64,000 nt of DNA from Caecitellus pseudoparvulus (lineage: Eukaryota > Bigyra: Bicosoecida): NCBI GenBank assembly GCA_965644315.1, contig CBFFRQ010000042.1, positions 496,001-560,000 on the forward strand. The letters are read 5' to 3'. The first letter of the stretch is position 1. Each line of letters begins with the position of its first letter. The notes under the pieces were generated by a model. That model was not told where the DNA came from and searched no databases. It worked only from the letters and a program-made list of their open reading frames with translations. The translations under genes were made by a program, and so were the position numbers. Below are positions 22,849 to 33,015 of this stretch, piece after piece.

Positions 22849-23365
22849 CCTGACGAGAAGCGGCTGCAGGGCGTCTCGATCTAGTCCTGCCTGAGGGCCC
22901 TTCTTGCTGTATCCGGAAAGGGCGAAGGTAGTGAGAAAGGTTGACCACCCAAAGGCTGGCGCCGCCTGCCAGCTTCTGTGCAGCAACCGTGCAGCGAGTT
23001 GCAGGCGCCTGCGGGGAAGCAGTCGGGGATTTGCTCGCGAAAATGCTTTCAATATGATTCGTTCAGAGTGTGGCTGTGGTGCTCAGGATTTGCGCTGACC
23101 GATGTCTCCTCCAAACACCACTGATCGGGCACTCTACCTCCCCTGCTTCTCTCGCCACTCTTGCGGGCACGCGGCGCTCGCACAAAAACAACCTGACGCA
23201 TTCACCTTCAAATTGGCGGCTCCTGCCCTCTCTTGACCTTGGAGCAAGCAGGCTGGGGTCGCATCAGTCACAGAGCGTGAGCTTACCACGAGTTTGCCGC
23301 CCACACCAGGATACTTCCCTGGCTCAGCCTGCGAGGAGTTCGCCGCGGACGGGGTGCCAATCACA
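22849..23365. promoter_or_regulatory. Bidirectional intergenic region, SAMHD1-like / repeat-protein genes
   Basis: 517 nt between divergent starts. I see no supported exon or clear element. Confidence 0.35.
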
Positions 23366-26300
23366 ATGGCAGGGGCATTTCCTGAGGCTGCATTGTTTGA
23401 AGAAGCAGCAACATGGTGGTGCGTCCCGCACAGTCTCGCTGTACACCTCCCTGTCTCCCAGCACGCCAACACCTACCCCGCCGACTCCTTCCCCCCCCTG
23501 CGCAGGGACAAGACGTTTACCAGAAACCAAGGGACGGTAACATCCTCGCATTTCCTCACTAAGTTCAAGGTGGGTCCTGCTCCCCTTTAAGTTCTCCTGA
23601 GCGTCGTGCGGCGCATGCCTTCGTCCGCTGCCTGGTGCCGCAGCTGCAATACTGCGCTGTGGAGGGCGTGGAGGGCCAGCAGCACAGCGACGATGTCGTC
23701 AGATTCACAATGTTCAGGACCCCTGATGCGTCTGAGGTGAACCGAAGGGAGTTCACTGACTGGGCATGCAGGTTTGGTGGTCTACAAGGCGGCCAAGCAT
23801 ACGGCTGTGCCCTGGCTCTGTTCGAGCCAGTGCCTGACACCCGCGCGGTCGTCATCGCACCGTGGTACCACCACACCATGGGACGCAGCCAAGCCAACGA
23901 GGTGCGCATGAAGTGTGCCGCCCCTGCCCTGTCAGCCTGTGACGCCCTGTGCCCCATTTCGCAGAAGCTGACATCAGACGACAAGGCACCAACCGGAATG
24001 GGGCTGTCTGGCACCTTCCTCATTCGCGTCGGCCGCAACTCCACCCGCTTTGCCCTCTCACACATCGCTGCCACTGGGGCGCACGGGGGTGTTGCGACTG
24101 GCGTGCCGCGCCATAGCGAGCTGTTCTTCGTGCCTGGCCGAGGCTACAGTCTCGCCAGCAACCCAGACCCCAGCCTGATTCTGTTTCGATCAGTCAAGCG
24201 CGCCCTGGAAGTGAACAGCGTGCTGAATAAGTTCCCTCCGTCTGATGCACATGCTCAGAGCTGGGCTGAGATTCAGCGCACCCTGCAGGCCACCAGCCTG
24301 TCCCATACTTCGTCCACAATGAGCGACGAGCCAGGCGTGGACATGGGCGCCCCCTCAACCATGTACATGCCCTTTGACCCCACACCAGGTGGGCATGGAT
24401 TCGACTTGGAGGGGCCCAGGCACAGTGACTTCTCTGGCTCTGGCACTGGTGACGATGGGCCACCTGCCGGCGGCAAGAGCAGTGCTGCAGCAGCTGAAGC
24501 TGCTCCTCTTGTGAATCCGTACGTGGCCTTTTGTGGTGGGCTCTTCATTGCTCGTGGCGTTGAAATCGAAGTCGAGAAAAAAGATGCATCTGTGCTGCAG
24601 GCTGTGCAGGGCGGGGCAGTCAGCAGTGTTCAAGCGTGCTTGGGTGACCCCGGACACCATGACTGCAACATCCTTACTCCCCGGGAGCCCAGCCAGCAGC
24701 ACCCCCCCGCCGCTGCTAGCGAGCCATCGGCATATTCAGTTGAACATGTGCCCCAGTTCCCGGGGCTTGGCCAAGCGCGTGGCAACTCTCAGCAGGCCAA
24801 GTCTGATCCTCAGTTCCAGCCAGCTCAATCCGAGGAGTGTGAATGGGAGCCGGGTGCGGTACACCCTCATACACATGGAGCCCAAGCTGGAGGCGGTGGA
24901 TATGGTGATATGCCTGGCATGGCTGGCGGCAGCAGCGACGGCGGCGGCATGCACAGTGGCGGTGTCTACAGCTCACTGCACAGCAGTGGCGGCGTTGGGA
25001 GTGGCCCCAGTGGCCAGGGCGGCAACCCGTACGGTTCGCTGGACAGCAGTGGCGGCGTTGGGAGTGGCCCCAGTGGCCAGGGCGGCAACCCGTACGGCTC
25101 ACTGCACAGCAGTGGCGGCGTTGGGAGTGGCCCCAGTGGCCAGGGCGGCAACCCGTACGGCTCACTGGACAGCAGTGGCGGCGTTGGCAGTGGCCCCAGT
25201 GGCCAGGGCGGCAACCCGTACGGCTCGCTGCACAGCAGTGGCGGCGTTGGCAGTGGCCCCAGTGGCCAGGGCGGCAACCCGTACGGCTCACTGGACAGCA
25301 GTGGCGGCGTTGGCAGTGGCCCCAGTGGCCAGGGCGGCAACCCGTACGGCTCACTGGACAGTAGTGGCGGCGTTGGCAGTGGCCCCAGTGGCCAGGGCGG
25401 CAACCCCTACGGCTCGCTGCACAGCAGTGGCGGCGTTGGCAGTGGCCCCAGTGGCCAGGGCGGCAACCCGTACGGCTCGCTGCACAGCAGTGGCGGCGTT
25501 GGCAGTGGCCCCAGTGGCCAGGGCGGCAACCCCTACCAAAGCCCTGTCGAGGGACACAGTTTGGCAGGAATGGCCTCAGGTTTGCAGCGACAGTGTGCCG
25601 CAGCTGCCAGTGGGACTGCCGAGGGTGACTCCCTCGGAGTTCCTCCACCTCCAGCCGGTTTGCCAGATGGCCCCAGTTTTGTTCTGGCAGATAGCACCAC
25701 GTGTGCAGATGCAGGGTCTGCCGAGCCATCACACTCGTCAGGGCAGCTCTGGGAGCAGCTGTTGTGCAGCAGGGATACTGCTTTCTCAGACGTTTGGGCG
25801 AGACTTGAGCTTGCGCGAGACTTTGCAGGACGGCATTTGACGCTCCTGTGCAGTGCTGCGCTGCAGATGACGGGCTGTGCCAGTGTATCCCCCGATGGCT
25901 GGCAGCTTGCCTGGCACCGATCGTACCGCGACATCTCGAGCGCACTGGACGCCATCCCCAAAACAGCAGAGAATGCGAACGCTATTTGTGTGCATTCAAT
26001 CGCCGCTGGGATTCTCGCTTGCAAGGAGCATGAAGAAGACTCGGGCGCGCAGGCAGGCAGCCCTGCCGGACGCAAGCTCTTCAACGCAGCCCTCATGTTG
26101 AACAAAGCCCTGCGCTTTGAACAGATTCTCAGCACAAGCAAGCAGCATGTGAAAGGCGTGTCCCTCCTCCTCATGTGCAGCGCACTGAACAGGTTTGTGC
26201 AAGCAGCGATGAATGGGGCCACGCAGTTCTACGAACGCCCCAGCGACGAACAGTGCCGCCAAACCGCACAAGCCAACGCCGAGCTCGCTTTCAAAGTCTC

Positions 26301-26454
26301 AGCTAAGCTGTCTCAAGTGTGGAAAGAAGTTGACACTGCCGGGCCCTGGGAGTCAGCGGGCTTGGCAAGTGAGGTGGCGGCAGCAATGGAACCTGTTGAC
26401 GTGCTGGTGCAAAACGCCCACGTTTCCTTGGACTATGTGAGCCCCAAGAAGTGA
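23366..26454 (+). CDS. Unknown protein with nine tandem 21-residue Gly/Ser repeats
   Basis: Three exons (23366-23418, 23506-23569, 23644-26454) join in frame to about 975 residues (MAGAFPEAALFEEAATWW then DKTFTRNQG then LQYCAVEG). The N-terminal ~200 residues look like a folded alpha/beta domain (FTDWACRFGG, VVIAPWYHH, GTFLIRVGRNSTRFALSHI, SELFFVPGRGYSLASNPD). A low-complexity region follows, then nine copies of a 21-residue unit with core SGGVGSGPSGQGGNPY, then a C-terminal all-helical domain of ~250 residues (LWEQLLCSRDTAFSDVW ... FNAALMLNKALRFEQIL ... VSLDYVSPKK). I do not recognise either domain. The NPY element in each repeat might be a short binding motif. AATGCA lies 13 nt after the stop, and the gene converges on the Tudor-like gene with 26 nt between. 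Confidence 0.75.
24973..25536 (+). repeat. 63-bp coding minisatellite, nine copies
   Basis: Nine head-to-tail copies of a 63-bp unit coding a 21-residue repeat. The variable residue after SL is H or D in the order H D H D H D D H H. Copies 1-3 carry GGG and later copies GGC in the GGVG(S) codon, so the array has expanded in steps. Confidence 0.92.
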
Positions 26455-26467
26455 TGTGTGGACACCA

Positions 26468-26473
26468 AATGCA
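26468..26473 (+). terminator. Putative poly(A) signal AATGCA
   Basis: AATGCA begins 14 nt after the TGA at 26452-26454. Confidence 0.45.
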
Positions 26474-26480
26474 CCGCGGC

Positions 26481-27818
26481 TCACTGCCCACGGCGGCGCT
26501 TTGCCCCCCCCACAGTCCCGCCCGCTTGTTCACATCCGCTTTCTGGCTCCTCGCCCGTCGGTGTCGATTCTGGGTCTGACTCGATTCGATACCTTGGCAC
26601 AGACAGCTCCATAGTGCCATCAACACTCCACTTTATGTCGTACGTTCCATCTGCGTTCGCCCTCGCGATGACCCCGCCCCAAAAGTCACCCGTGCCCAGC
26701 CAGTCTGCAATCACCGCTTGCCCGACGACGAGCGGTGGCCCCTGCCCGGAAAGGGGCTGCCCCACCATGCCGTGAACATCAGCAAGCAAGAGGCGCTGCT
26801 CGACTGCCGAGGGAGGCTGACCAGTCGGCCAGTACGGAACAGCGATAGGCTTGTGCTGGGCTGAGGACTTGGCAGTCCCCACTGCCGTGGACGGCACCCA
26901 CTGCAGCTCCCCCGGAAACAGTGCAAAGTGCACCCTGCGATGCTGCGGGTCAGCGAACATTTTCCGCTGCAGGGCATCCGCTACGAGGAGGATGCCGAGC
27001 CATGGCCCGGTGGCCAGCGTGTCTTGCACGCGGAACTCGTGCGACACCTTCCGCCTCCCACGCTTGCCGTTGGGCCAGCCACTGAGGTCAAACCACCAGC
27101 CCTTGTAACGGGAGGATGTGCAATGCCGCACGCACATGTACGTGTGGTGGTGGCATGGCGAGGTGTCGGTCAGCTTGGGCGGGAGCCACTCGTGCGGCAG
27201 GTCTGAGGGGCGCAGGGGGGAGCGCGTGAACCACTGCCCCAGCTGGTCGTGGAACGTGAGGTTGGAAGAGACCCAAGCGCACACTGGCTCCTGAGTCCAA
27301 ATGGCCTGGATGTCCTTGGCTGACGACGGCGCCGCGGGGCGGTAGTTCATGGTGGTTGCCGGCAGGTCCATGCCCACCTCGCCTGCGATGAACAGCGCCT
27401 CGCCGTCCACTTCGTTCCAGGTGAAGCCGCTGGCCGCCAGCAATGCCTCTGAAGCTGCGCACACGCCACGGGGCAGTGGAACACCCCGGTGCGTGCTGTC
27501 TGCGACACTGCCTCCCTGCAGCACAGCTGCTGCGAAAGCCTGAGATGAGCCCGCGGCAGCCGGGAAGGGAGCAGCGGAGAACCCGCCCGCTGCAGAGGCA
27601 GGCTCGCACAGCGCAGAAAAGTTATGAATGCTGAGGTTGGAGTGGATGGGTTCCAGGCCCACGTCAACCCCTGCGTTGAACTGCATGCCGCCAAGCTGCA
27701 CCGGCTCGCACAGCGCAGCCAGGGCAGCCTCCAGCTCCTGTGCGTGGCGAGCTTGAAGGTTCTTCAGCTCCGCAAGCTGGCGTCGCTGCAGTTCCTTGAT
27801 ATGTTCAATACCAGCCAT
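26481..27818 (-). CDS. Unknown protein with coiled-coil start and Tudor/Agenet-like C-terminus
   Basis: About 445 residues from the ATG at 27818 (MAGIEHIKELQRRQLAELK). The frame continues upstream to 27992, but a likely intron acceptor (CACCAG, near 27881) makes that part doubtful. The first 40 residues form a Leu/Gln/Glu-rich helix. A central region of about 250 residues contains WTQEPVCAWVSSNLTFHDQL and CVRHC-x-SSRYKGWWFDLSGWPNG, which looks folded and globular. Near the C-terminus a stretch of form V-IADWLGTGDFWGGVI, DGTYDIKWSVDG and VPRYRIESD has the pattern of a Tudor/Agenet barrel (W/Y-G-x-I then Y-x-I-x-W-x-D-G). This could read methylated residues, but that is inference. The tail ends AKRRRGQ. 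Two GAAACG elements lie just upstream (27886, 27897). Confidence 0.65.
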   Translation of the reverse strand: MAGIEHIKELQRRQLAELKNLQARHAQELEAALAALCEPVQLGGMQFNAGVDVGLEPIHSNLSIHNFSALCEPASAAGGFSAAPFPAAAGSSQAFAAAVLQGGSVADSTHRGVPLPRGVCAASEALLAASGFTWNEVDGEALFIAGEVGMDLPATTMNYRPAAPSSAKDIQAIWTQEPVCAWVSSNLTFHDQLGQWFTRSPLRPSDLPHEWLPPKLTDTSPCHHHTYMCVRHCTSSRYKGWWFDLSGWPNGKRGRRKVSHEFRVQDTLATGPWLGILLVADALQRKMFADPQHRRVHFALFPGELQWVPSTAVGTAKSSAQHKPIAVPYWPTGQPPSAVEQRLLLADVHGMVGQPLSGQGPPLVVGQAVIADWLGTGDFWGGVIARANADGTYDIKWSVDGTMELSVPRYRIESDPESTPTGEEPESGCEQAGGTVGGAKRRRGQ

Positions 27819-28111
27819 TCCTGAAGATGATCCCCCGGGCAGCGGACCGACAGAGAGAGCGCTGCTGCCAGCTGCAGCGCCTGGTGAAACGCAGGTGAAA
27901 CGGCAACGTGAGCCAGGGGGTGGGTATCTGCGGGGAGCCCTGCAACGTGTGACCTGCAGAGGGCAAAGTATTTCAAATCTTATACTGTTCAATGCCAGGC
28001 TGGTACAATGGTACCTGTCACTCTCACATGTTGCACTTCAGCCTGCTTCTTGCGGGAGCATCGCTCGCAAGTCACGGCTGCACTGCAGGTTGAAAGCGCA
28101 CGCGCTTGGAG

Positions 28112-28724
28112 ATGGAGGACACCACATCCAGCCTGAGGGCCTTCTCTGAGGACCCTGACGTCCCTGATATTCACCCAGGCATCGTCTTGGGGGGACACAT
28201 TGTCTTGAAGTTCGCACAAGGTGTGTCTCGCTCGCAGAACCTCGCCACCGCCCTGTGCACTTGATGCTGGCCCGCCCACAGTGGCGAGTGGCTTGGCAGT
28301 GCTTGCAGCACCAGTCCTTCACCGCCGAGTTCCGAAGCCCGAGATGTTCGCCCGCTGCTCGCGGAGCATTCTGTGGAGCAGCCTGCTGGGGACGGGAGTC
28401 GGCACTGCAGTTGCAGCAGAGAGACTGCACTCCCTGCCAGCTGATGGCGTGGCAGACCGTGCATACAGGCTTTGGTTCAACGCAGGTCAATCCCGTGTCG
28501 ATCGATCCAGTGCAGTGGGTGCTGCCGTGGGTGGCACGTCCATCATGCTGTGGGTGGCTGGGCAGGGCACGGGGGGGGTGGCGCTTCTGCCCCCTGCTGC
28601 AGTGGCCATGGGTTTCGGACTGGGAACAGTAGCGGGGGTCGGTATGGAGGTGGCAACCGCCGCCGTGCAGCGCTTCAGCGGGCGTGCAGAGGAGCTGGGA
28701 GCCAACTCTGACAGCGAGCGGTGA
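28112..28724 (+). CDS. Small hydrophobic protein of unknown function (183 aa)
   Basis: Two exons, 28112-28220 and 28282-28724, join inside a GTG codon after FAQ. The N-terminal 36 residues are acidic and hydrophilic (SEDPDVPDIHPG) followed by GIVLGGHIVLKFAQVASGLAVLAAPV. The C-terminal part has three Gly/Ala-rich hydrophobic segments (SLLGTGVGTAVAAE, VGAAVGGTSIMLWVAGQG, AVAMGFGLGTVAGVGMEV), so it is probably a small membrane protein with glycine-packed helices. This resembles plant small proteins of unknown function with similar Gly-rich helices, but I cannot assign a family firmly. The ATG of exon 1 is the first in a good frame. The next gene on the same strand starts 193 nt downstream. Confidence 0.65.
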
Positions 28725-28917
28725 GAGGGGGGGGGCGCTTCGAAGGGTGACATACGCGAGGTACATAGCAATACAGTCCCTCACGATATCGCATTCCTCC
28801 CCAGATGTCTCCCTGCCGCGACGCACCTCCCAGTGCGGGTTTGAGCGCCCACCTACTTGCGTTCGCCTGCAACAAGCACACGGCGTGCCTCCCGCTCAGC
28901 AGCTCCAGAGCTGCACC

Positions 28918-29656
28918 ATGTCCACGACGCGCCCATTTGTGTGCGATGATCTGCTGGCGTTCAACAGTGTGAACTTGGACGTCCTCACCGAGACGGTGCG
29001 CCCCGTTGGGCAGCTCGCCACCAGCACACTGCGCAGCTTGACACCCCTTCGTCGCCATCACCCGCAGTACAACATGAACTTCTATGGCGAGTACCTGTCC
29101 AAGTGGCCAGACATGTTCACGTATCAGGAATCACCTGGACAGCGACCCATCAGTTACAGTGCGTGTGCGAGCGAAGGCATTTGCAGCCCCGTGGTGCATT
29201 GAAACGCCGCTGAAACGCGCAGTTCTTGGGAAAGCTGAAGGCACAGACAAGCTGTGGCACGGCCATGTCTCAGCAGTGACAGTGAGCCCTGAGTATCGGC
29301 GCATAGGCGTCGCCAGGCGGCTGATGGATGGGCTCGAAAGAGTGTCTCGGGACATGTGTGTGTTGCAAAGCTGGTCGTGTCAGGTGCTCGCTTCACGTGC
29401 CTGCCCATGCCTTGTTTCCATGCACAGCTGCAACGCATACTTCGTGGACTTGTTCGTGAGGGTCACGAATACGCTGGCTATTGACATGTACAAACGCTTC
29501 GGCTACACAGTGTACCGCCGAGTGCTGGGCTACTACGGCGGCAAGGAGGATGCGTTCGACATGCGCAAAGCGCTGCCGCGAGACGAGGCGGGCGAGAGCA
29601 CAGTGCCGCTGGCCGAGCCGGTGCGGCCTGACCAGCTGGAGAAATGGACCCAATGA
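28918..29656 (+). CDS. NAA20: NatB catalytic subunit NAA20 (N-alpha-acetyltransferase)
   Basis: Acetylates nascent protein N-termini of Met-Asp/Glu/Asn type at the ribosome, with partner NAA25. Four exons (28918-28995, 29068-29158, 29223-29355, 29428-29656) give 176 residues, the usual length. The start MSTTRPFVCDDLLAFN-x-VNLD matches the family. FYGEYLSKWPDMF, WHGHVSAVTVSPEYRRIGVARRLM (the acetyl-CoA-binding R-x2-G-x-A loop at about 81-86) and FVDLFVRVTN-x-A-x-DMYK-x-FGYTVYRRV-x-YY follow in order. The C-terminus EDAFDMRKALPRD is also characteristic. Intron 2 contains two GAAACGC heptamers within 22 nt of the acceptor. AATGCA is at 29668. Confidence 0.95.
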
Positions 29657-29667
29657 CGTGCCACTCA

Positions 29668-29673
29668 AATGCA
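29668..29673 (+). terminator. Putative poly(A) signal AATGCA of NAA20
   Basis: AATGCA begins 12 nt after the stop codon, inside the gap to the convergent Cdc48-like gene. Confidence 0.45.
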
Positions 29674-29681
29674 TGCCGCAG

Positions 29682-29687
29682 TGCATT
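29682..29687 (-). terminator. Putative poly(A) signal AATGCA overlapping the Cdc48-like stop
   Basis: On the minus strand the TAA stop (29688-29686) runs straight into the hexamer: tAATGCA. Confidence 0.4.
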
Positions 29688-32653
29688 ACTCCTTTCCCTC
29701 AACTGCGCTGGCCTCCTTGCCCTCTGCCTTGCCCTCTGCCTCCTCCGCCGCCCGCGCCGCGGCCAAGTCCTCTTCCCACGTCCCGAAGTCGCAAGGGGCG
29801 GCCATGCGGGGGTCACTGGGTTGCATGGAGAACTGCTGTGCCCACCTGGCACTGGCGGCCCCCGTGGTCACCTGCTGCGACACGCCCATGTCACGGCGGA
29901 TGGCCTCCGCGTCAGCTTGGTACTTGGCCAACTCAGACTCCGACAGGGACGCACGAGCTGACAGGTTAAAGGCCACTTCGAAGCAGTCTGGGGTGATGGC
30001 CCACATGGCTGCCTCCTCCCCGCGCAGCTTGGCTGCGACCCTGCGCCGGACAGAGATCTGCACCGCCTCCTGCACCAAGAACTGGATGTCGGCGCCTGAC
30101 ATGCGCTTGTCGCTGCACGCCTGGGCCAGGGCCTCCTGGTCCAAGGCGGGGTCCACGGGCATCTTGCGCAGCTTGGAAGCCAGGATGGAGCGCACCGCAG
30201 GGGGGTCCGGCAGGGGGATGTAGATGAACTGGTCCAGGCGGCCAGGGCGCAGGACTGCCTTGTCCACGCTGCCGATGTTGTTGGTGGCGCCGATGACGAA
30301 GACGTTCTTGCGCTCGCCGACGCCGTCCATCTCGGCCAGCAACTGGTTCACGATGCGGTCTGAGATGCCTGGCCCCCCAGTGGTGCTGCCGCGGGCCACG
30401 GCGATGGAGTCGATTTCGTCGAAGAACAGCACACACGGTGCAGAGCCGCGGGCCTTGTTGAAAATCTCCCGCACATTGCCCTCTGACTCGCCAAACCACT
30501 TGGACAGGAGCTGCGGCCCCTTGATGGAGATGAAGTTGGCGCTGCACTCGTTGGCGATGGCCTTGGCCAGCATAGTCTTCCCGCAGCCTGGAGGCCCGTA
30601 CAGCAGCGCGCCCTTGGGCGGCACGGTGCCCATGTCCTCGAACAAGGCAGCGTACTTGACGGGGAACTCGATCATTTCCTTAAGCTCCTGCTTGACGTCC
30701 TCCAGACCACCGATGTCCTCAAACTTGACGTCCGGCACCTGCACCACCACGTCTCGCATGGCGCTGGGTGTGATGCGCTTCATGCCACTGGTGAAGTCGG
30801 ACATGAGCACCTCCAGGCTGGCGTACACGCTGGCGTCCACCATGTCAGCTTCCGTGTCCAGGAGACCCCCTGCCTGACGCCGAGCGCAGGAGAAGCCAGC
30901 GTTGGTGCACAGGGACTTGATGTCGGCACCCACGTACCCATGCGTCTCCTGCGCCAACAGGTCCAAGTTCACTGCGTCGTCGTTGTCCGGGTGGCCAGGG
31001 CCCTTCTCGGGGTCGTACAGCTTCACCTTCATGCCGCCATTCACCACCATGATGTCCAGGATCTCGCGCCGGGCGGCACGGGAAGGCACTGGGATGAGGA
31101 TCTCAGTGTCAAAGCGCCCAGCCCGGCGCAGGGCAGGGTCCAGGGAGTTGGGGCGGTTGGTGGCAGCGATGACCATGACGTGCTCGTCCCCCTTCAGGCC
31201 GTCCATCTCCGTGAGCAGCGTCGCCACTGCACGCTGCAGGACTGGGTCCTGGGTTTCTTCCCGGTTCACGCCAATGGCGTCAATCTCGTCGATGAACAGG
31301 ATGCCAGGGGAGTTCTCCCGCACACGCTTGAAGGCTTGCCGGATGTTCTCCTCCACCTGCGGCCCTGCAGCCATGAAGTCTGCGCCAGTGGTCTGGAAGA
31401 AGAAGGCGCCTACCTCATTGGACACCGCCCGCGCGATGAGGGTCTTGCCCGTGCCAGGCGGGCCATGCATGAGGACTCCCTTGGGGGCCTTCACACCAAT
31501 GGTGGAGAAGAGCTTGGGGTGCCGGATGGGCAGCTCCACTTGCTCCCGGATAGTCACCAGCTGCTCACTCAGGCCGCCCACCTCCGCGTAGCCGGTTTCG
31601 GTGATTTCCTTCTCCACGTCGCTTTTGGGGATGGGGGCGTCCTCCACCTGCACCTCGCACCGAGTGCCAACCGGCTCAGTGGCTGCTGCGGCAACCAGGC
31701 CCCAGTCGTCCCCCACTGCCAGAGCTGCGGCCCCCTCCCCAGATGCGGCTTGGCCACCTCGGTTGCCCGCCTCGGGTCCATGTCCAGGCACGAACTGAAT
31801 CTCCGTCACGCGGAACCAGAGGACGCGGTGGGCACCGGGGATGCGCAGGAGGTCGTTCACTCGCACTGCCCGGGCTGTGGGGTACCCCTCGAAGTAGGGC
31901 TTGGTGAAGAGGGTGTGCAGGTCCCCCGTGAGCCCCTCCAGGGCGATGTCCTCCAGGGCTGCAAGGCGCACAGACGCCAGCTTGGGGCGGATGTCCACCT
32001 TCGTCACCGTCATGCGATCCTGCATCTTCTCCATGATCAGCTCCTCCTTGGTCTTGCGCCCGCCCAAGGCGATAGACATCTTCGAGTCCTTCAGCGTCAC
32101 GGGGAACTTCAGGCGCAGGTTTCGGCGAATGGTCTCATTCACACCGACGCTGCCTGGCTGCAGTGCTGGCTGTGACACCACATTCGCATAAAACCTCCGG
32201 CGCAACTTGCCGCGCAGCTGGGAAGGAGGGGGAGCAGGAGCGTGCACTTGCTGAGTGGGAGCCAGGCAGGACGTGGCCGGGCGCCCTTGCAATGCGCACC
32301 TGGACCAGGTCACCCTCAAACAACTGCAAACAGAGTGCGAGGTGGGGAGTGCTGTCGAGCTCGTGTGCACGCGCATGGCACAAGCGCCTGAAAACAGTTT
32401 GGCGTGGTGGACAGTGCGGAAACGCAAAGCGCAGGCACGTACGTTCAGCGCTGCGAGGTCGTCAGGGTGCATCTCCAGCATGTTGTTGTCGATGGCAATG
32501 TCGACAGGGCGCTGGACGATGAATCTGGGGGGGAGCTTCACCCTGTGCGAGAGTGGCGGGCAGGAAGTCGTGAAGCAGGGTGTGGCAACCACTGAGCTGA
32601 AGCTGTGTGCCTCACCCCGCCAGCTCATCTACTGGTGTTGCGGCCGCTGCCAT
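29686..32653 (-). CDS. Cdc48/p97-family AAA+ ATPase, divergent form
   Basis: Double-ring AAA+ unfoldase-type protein. Four exons on the minus strand (32653-32616, 32542-32443, a 24-nt micro-exon 32323-32300, 32217-29686) give about 897 residues. The N-domain begins PPRFIVQRPVDIAIDNN and contains LFEGDLVQLRGKLRRRFYANVV. D1 has Walker A GPPGTGKT (about residues 304-311), Walker B ILFIDEID and ATNRPNSLDPALRRAGRFD. D2 has GPPGCGKT (about 594-601), VLFFDEIDSI and the arginine-finger region AVLRPGRLD. Unlike canonical p97 it has an Ala/Gly-rich insertion of about 45 residues between N and D1 (around GHGPEAGNRGGQAASG), ATNNIGSVD in place of ATNRPDIID in D2, and no acidic DLY/YG C-terminal tail (it ends Glu/Ala/Lys-rich). 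It may be a specialised paralogue beside a standard CDC48. Confidence 0.9.
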
Positions 32654-33015
32654 TGTGCCACGGCGTGCACGTGCTCTGAGAGACCACTTTCCTGCGTGAT
32701 CTTGAGGTTGCGCCCTGCTGGTAGGTACAGTTGAGTTTGTTTGCCGTGTGCTTTGGCGGGCTGCGGCATTTTGCTTTGGCGCTGGCGCTTACGGCAGAGC
32801 TGCCAGCGGCCTGGGGTGCGTCACCCCTCGCCCCACTGCACCACAATTAATTTACAGGCCATTCGCCAGGATCCCACTTTCCGCTGCTGACCCGCCTCCC
32901 ACTTCAGGAATCCACACCAGAACTCCGTGTGCTGCAGCGGAATTTGGGCACGAACCACACCGCTGAGTGCGGGCGCACCCCCTGGTCAGACCAGGCAGTT
33001 CCCAGGCAGCACGCC
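32654..33015. promoter_or_regulatory. Bidirectional intergenic region, Cdc48-like / Rrp6
   Basis: 362 nt between divergent starts, with a short A/T-rich patch at about 32843-32857. No coding exon supported. Confidence 0.35.

Noticed and set aside
24973-25536. CRISPR-like array
   Set aside because: Repeats are directly adjacent coding units without spacers, in a eukaryotic gene.
24716-25945. Long antisense open frames (over 400 codons) through the 63-bp repeat array
   Set aside because: They arise because the repeat length is a multiple of three and the DNA is GC-rich; the sense frame has conserved flanking domains and splice sites.
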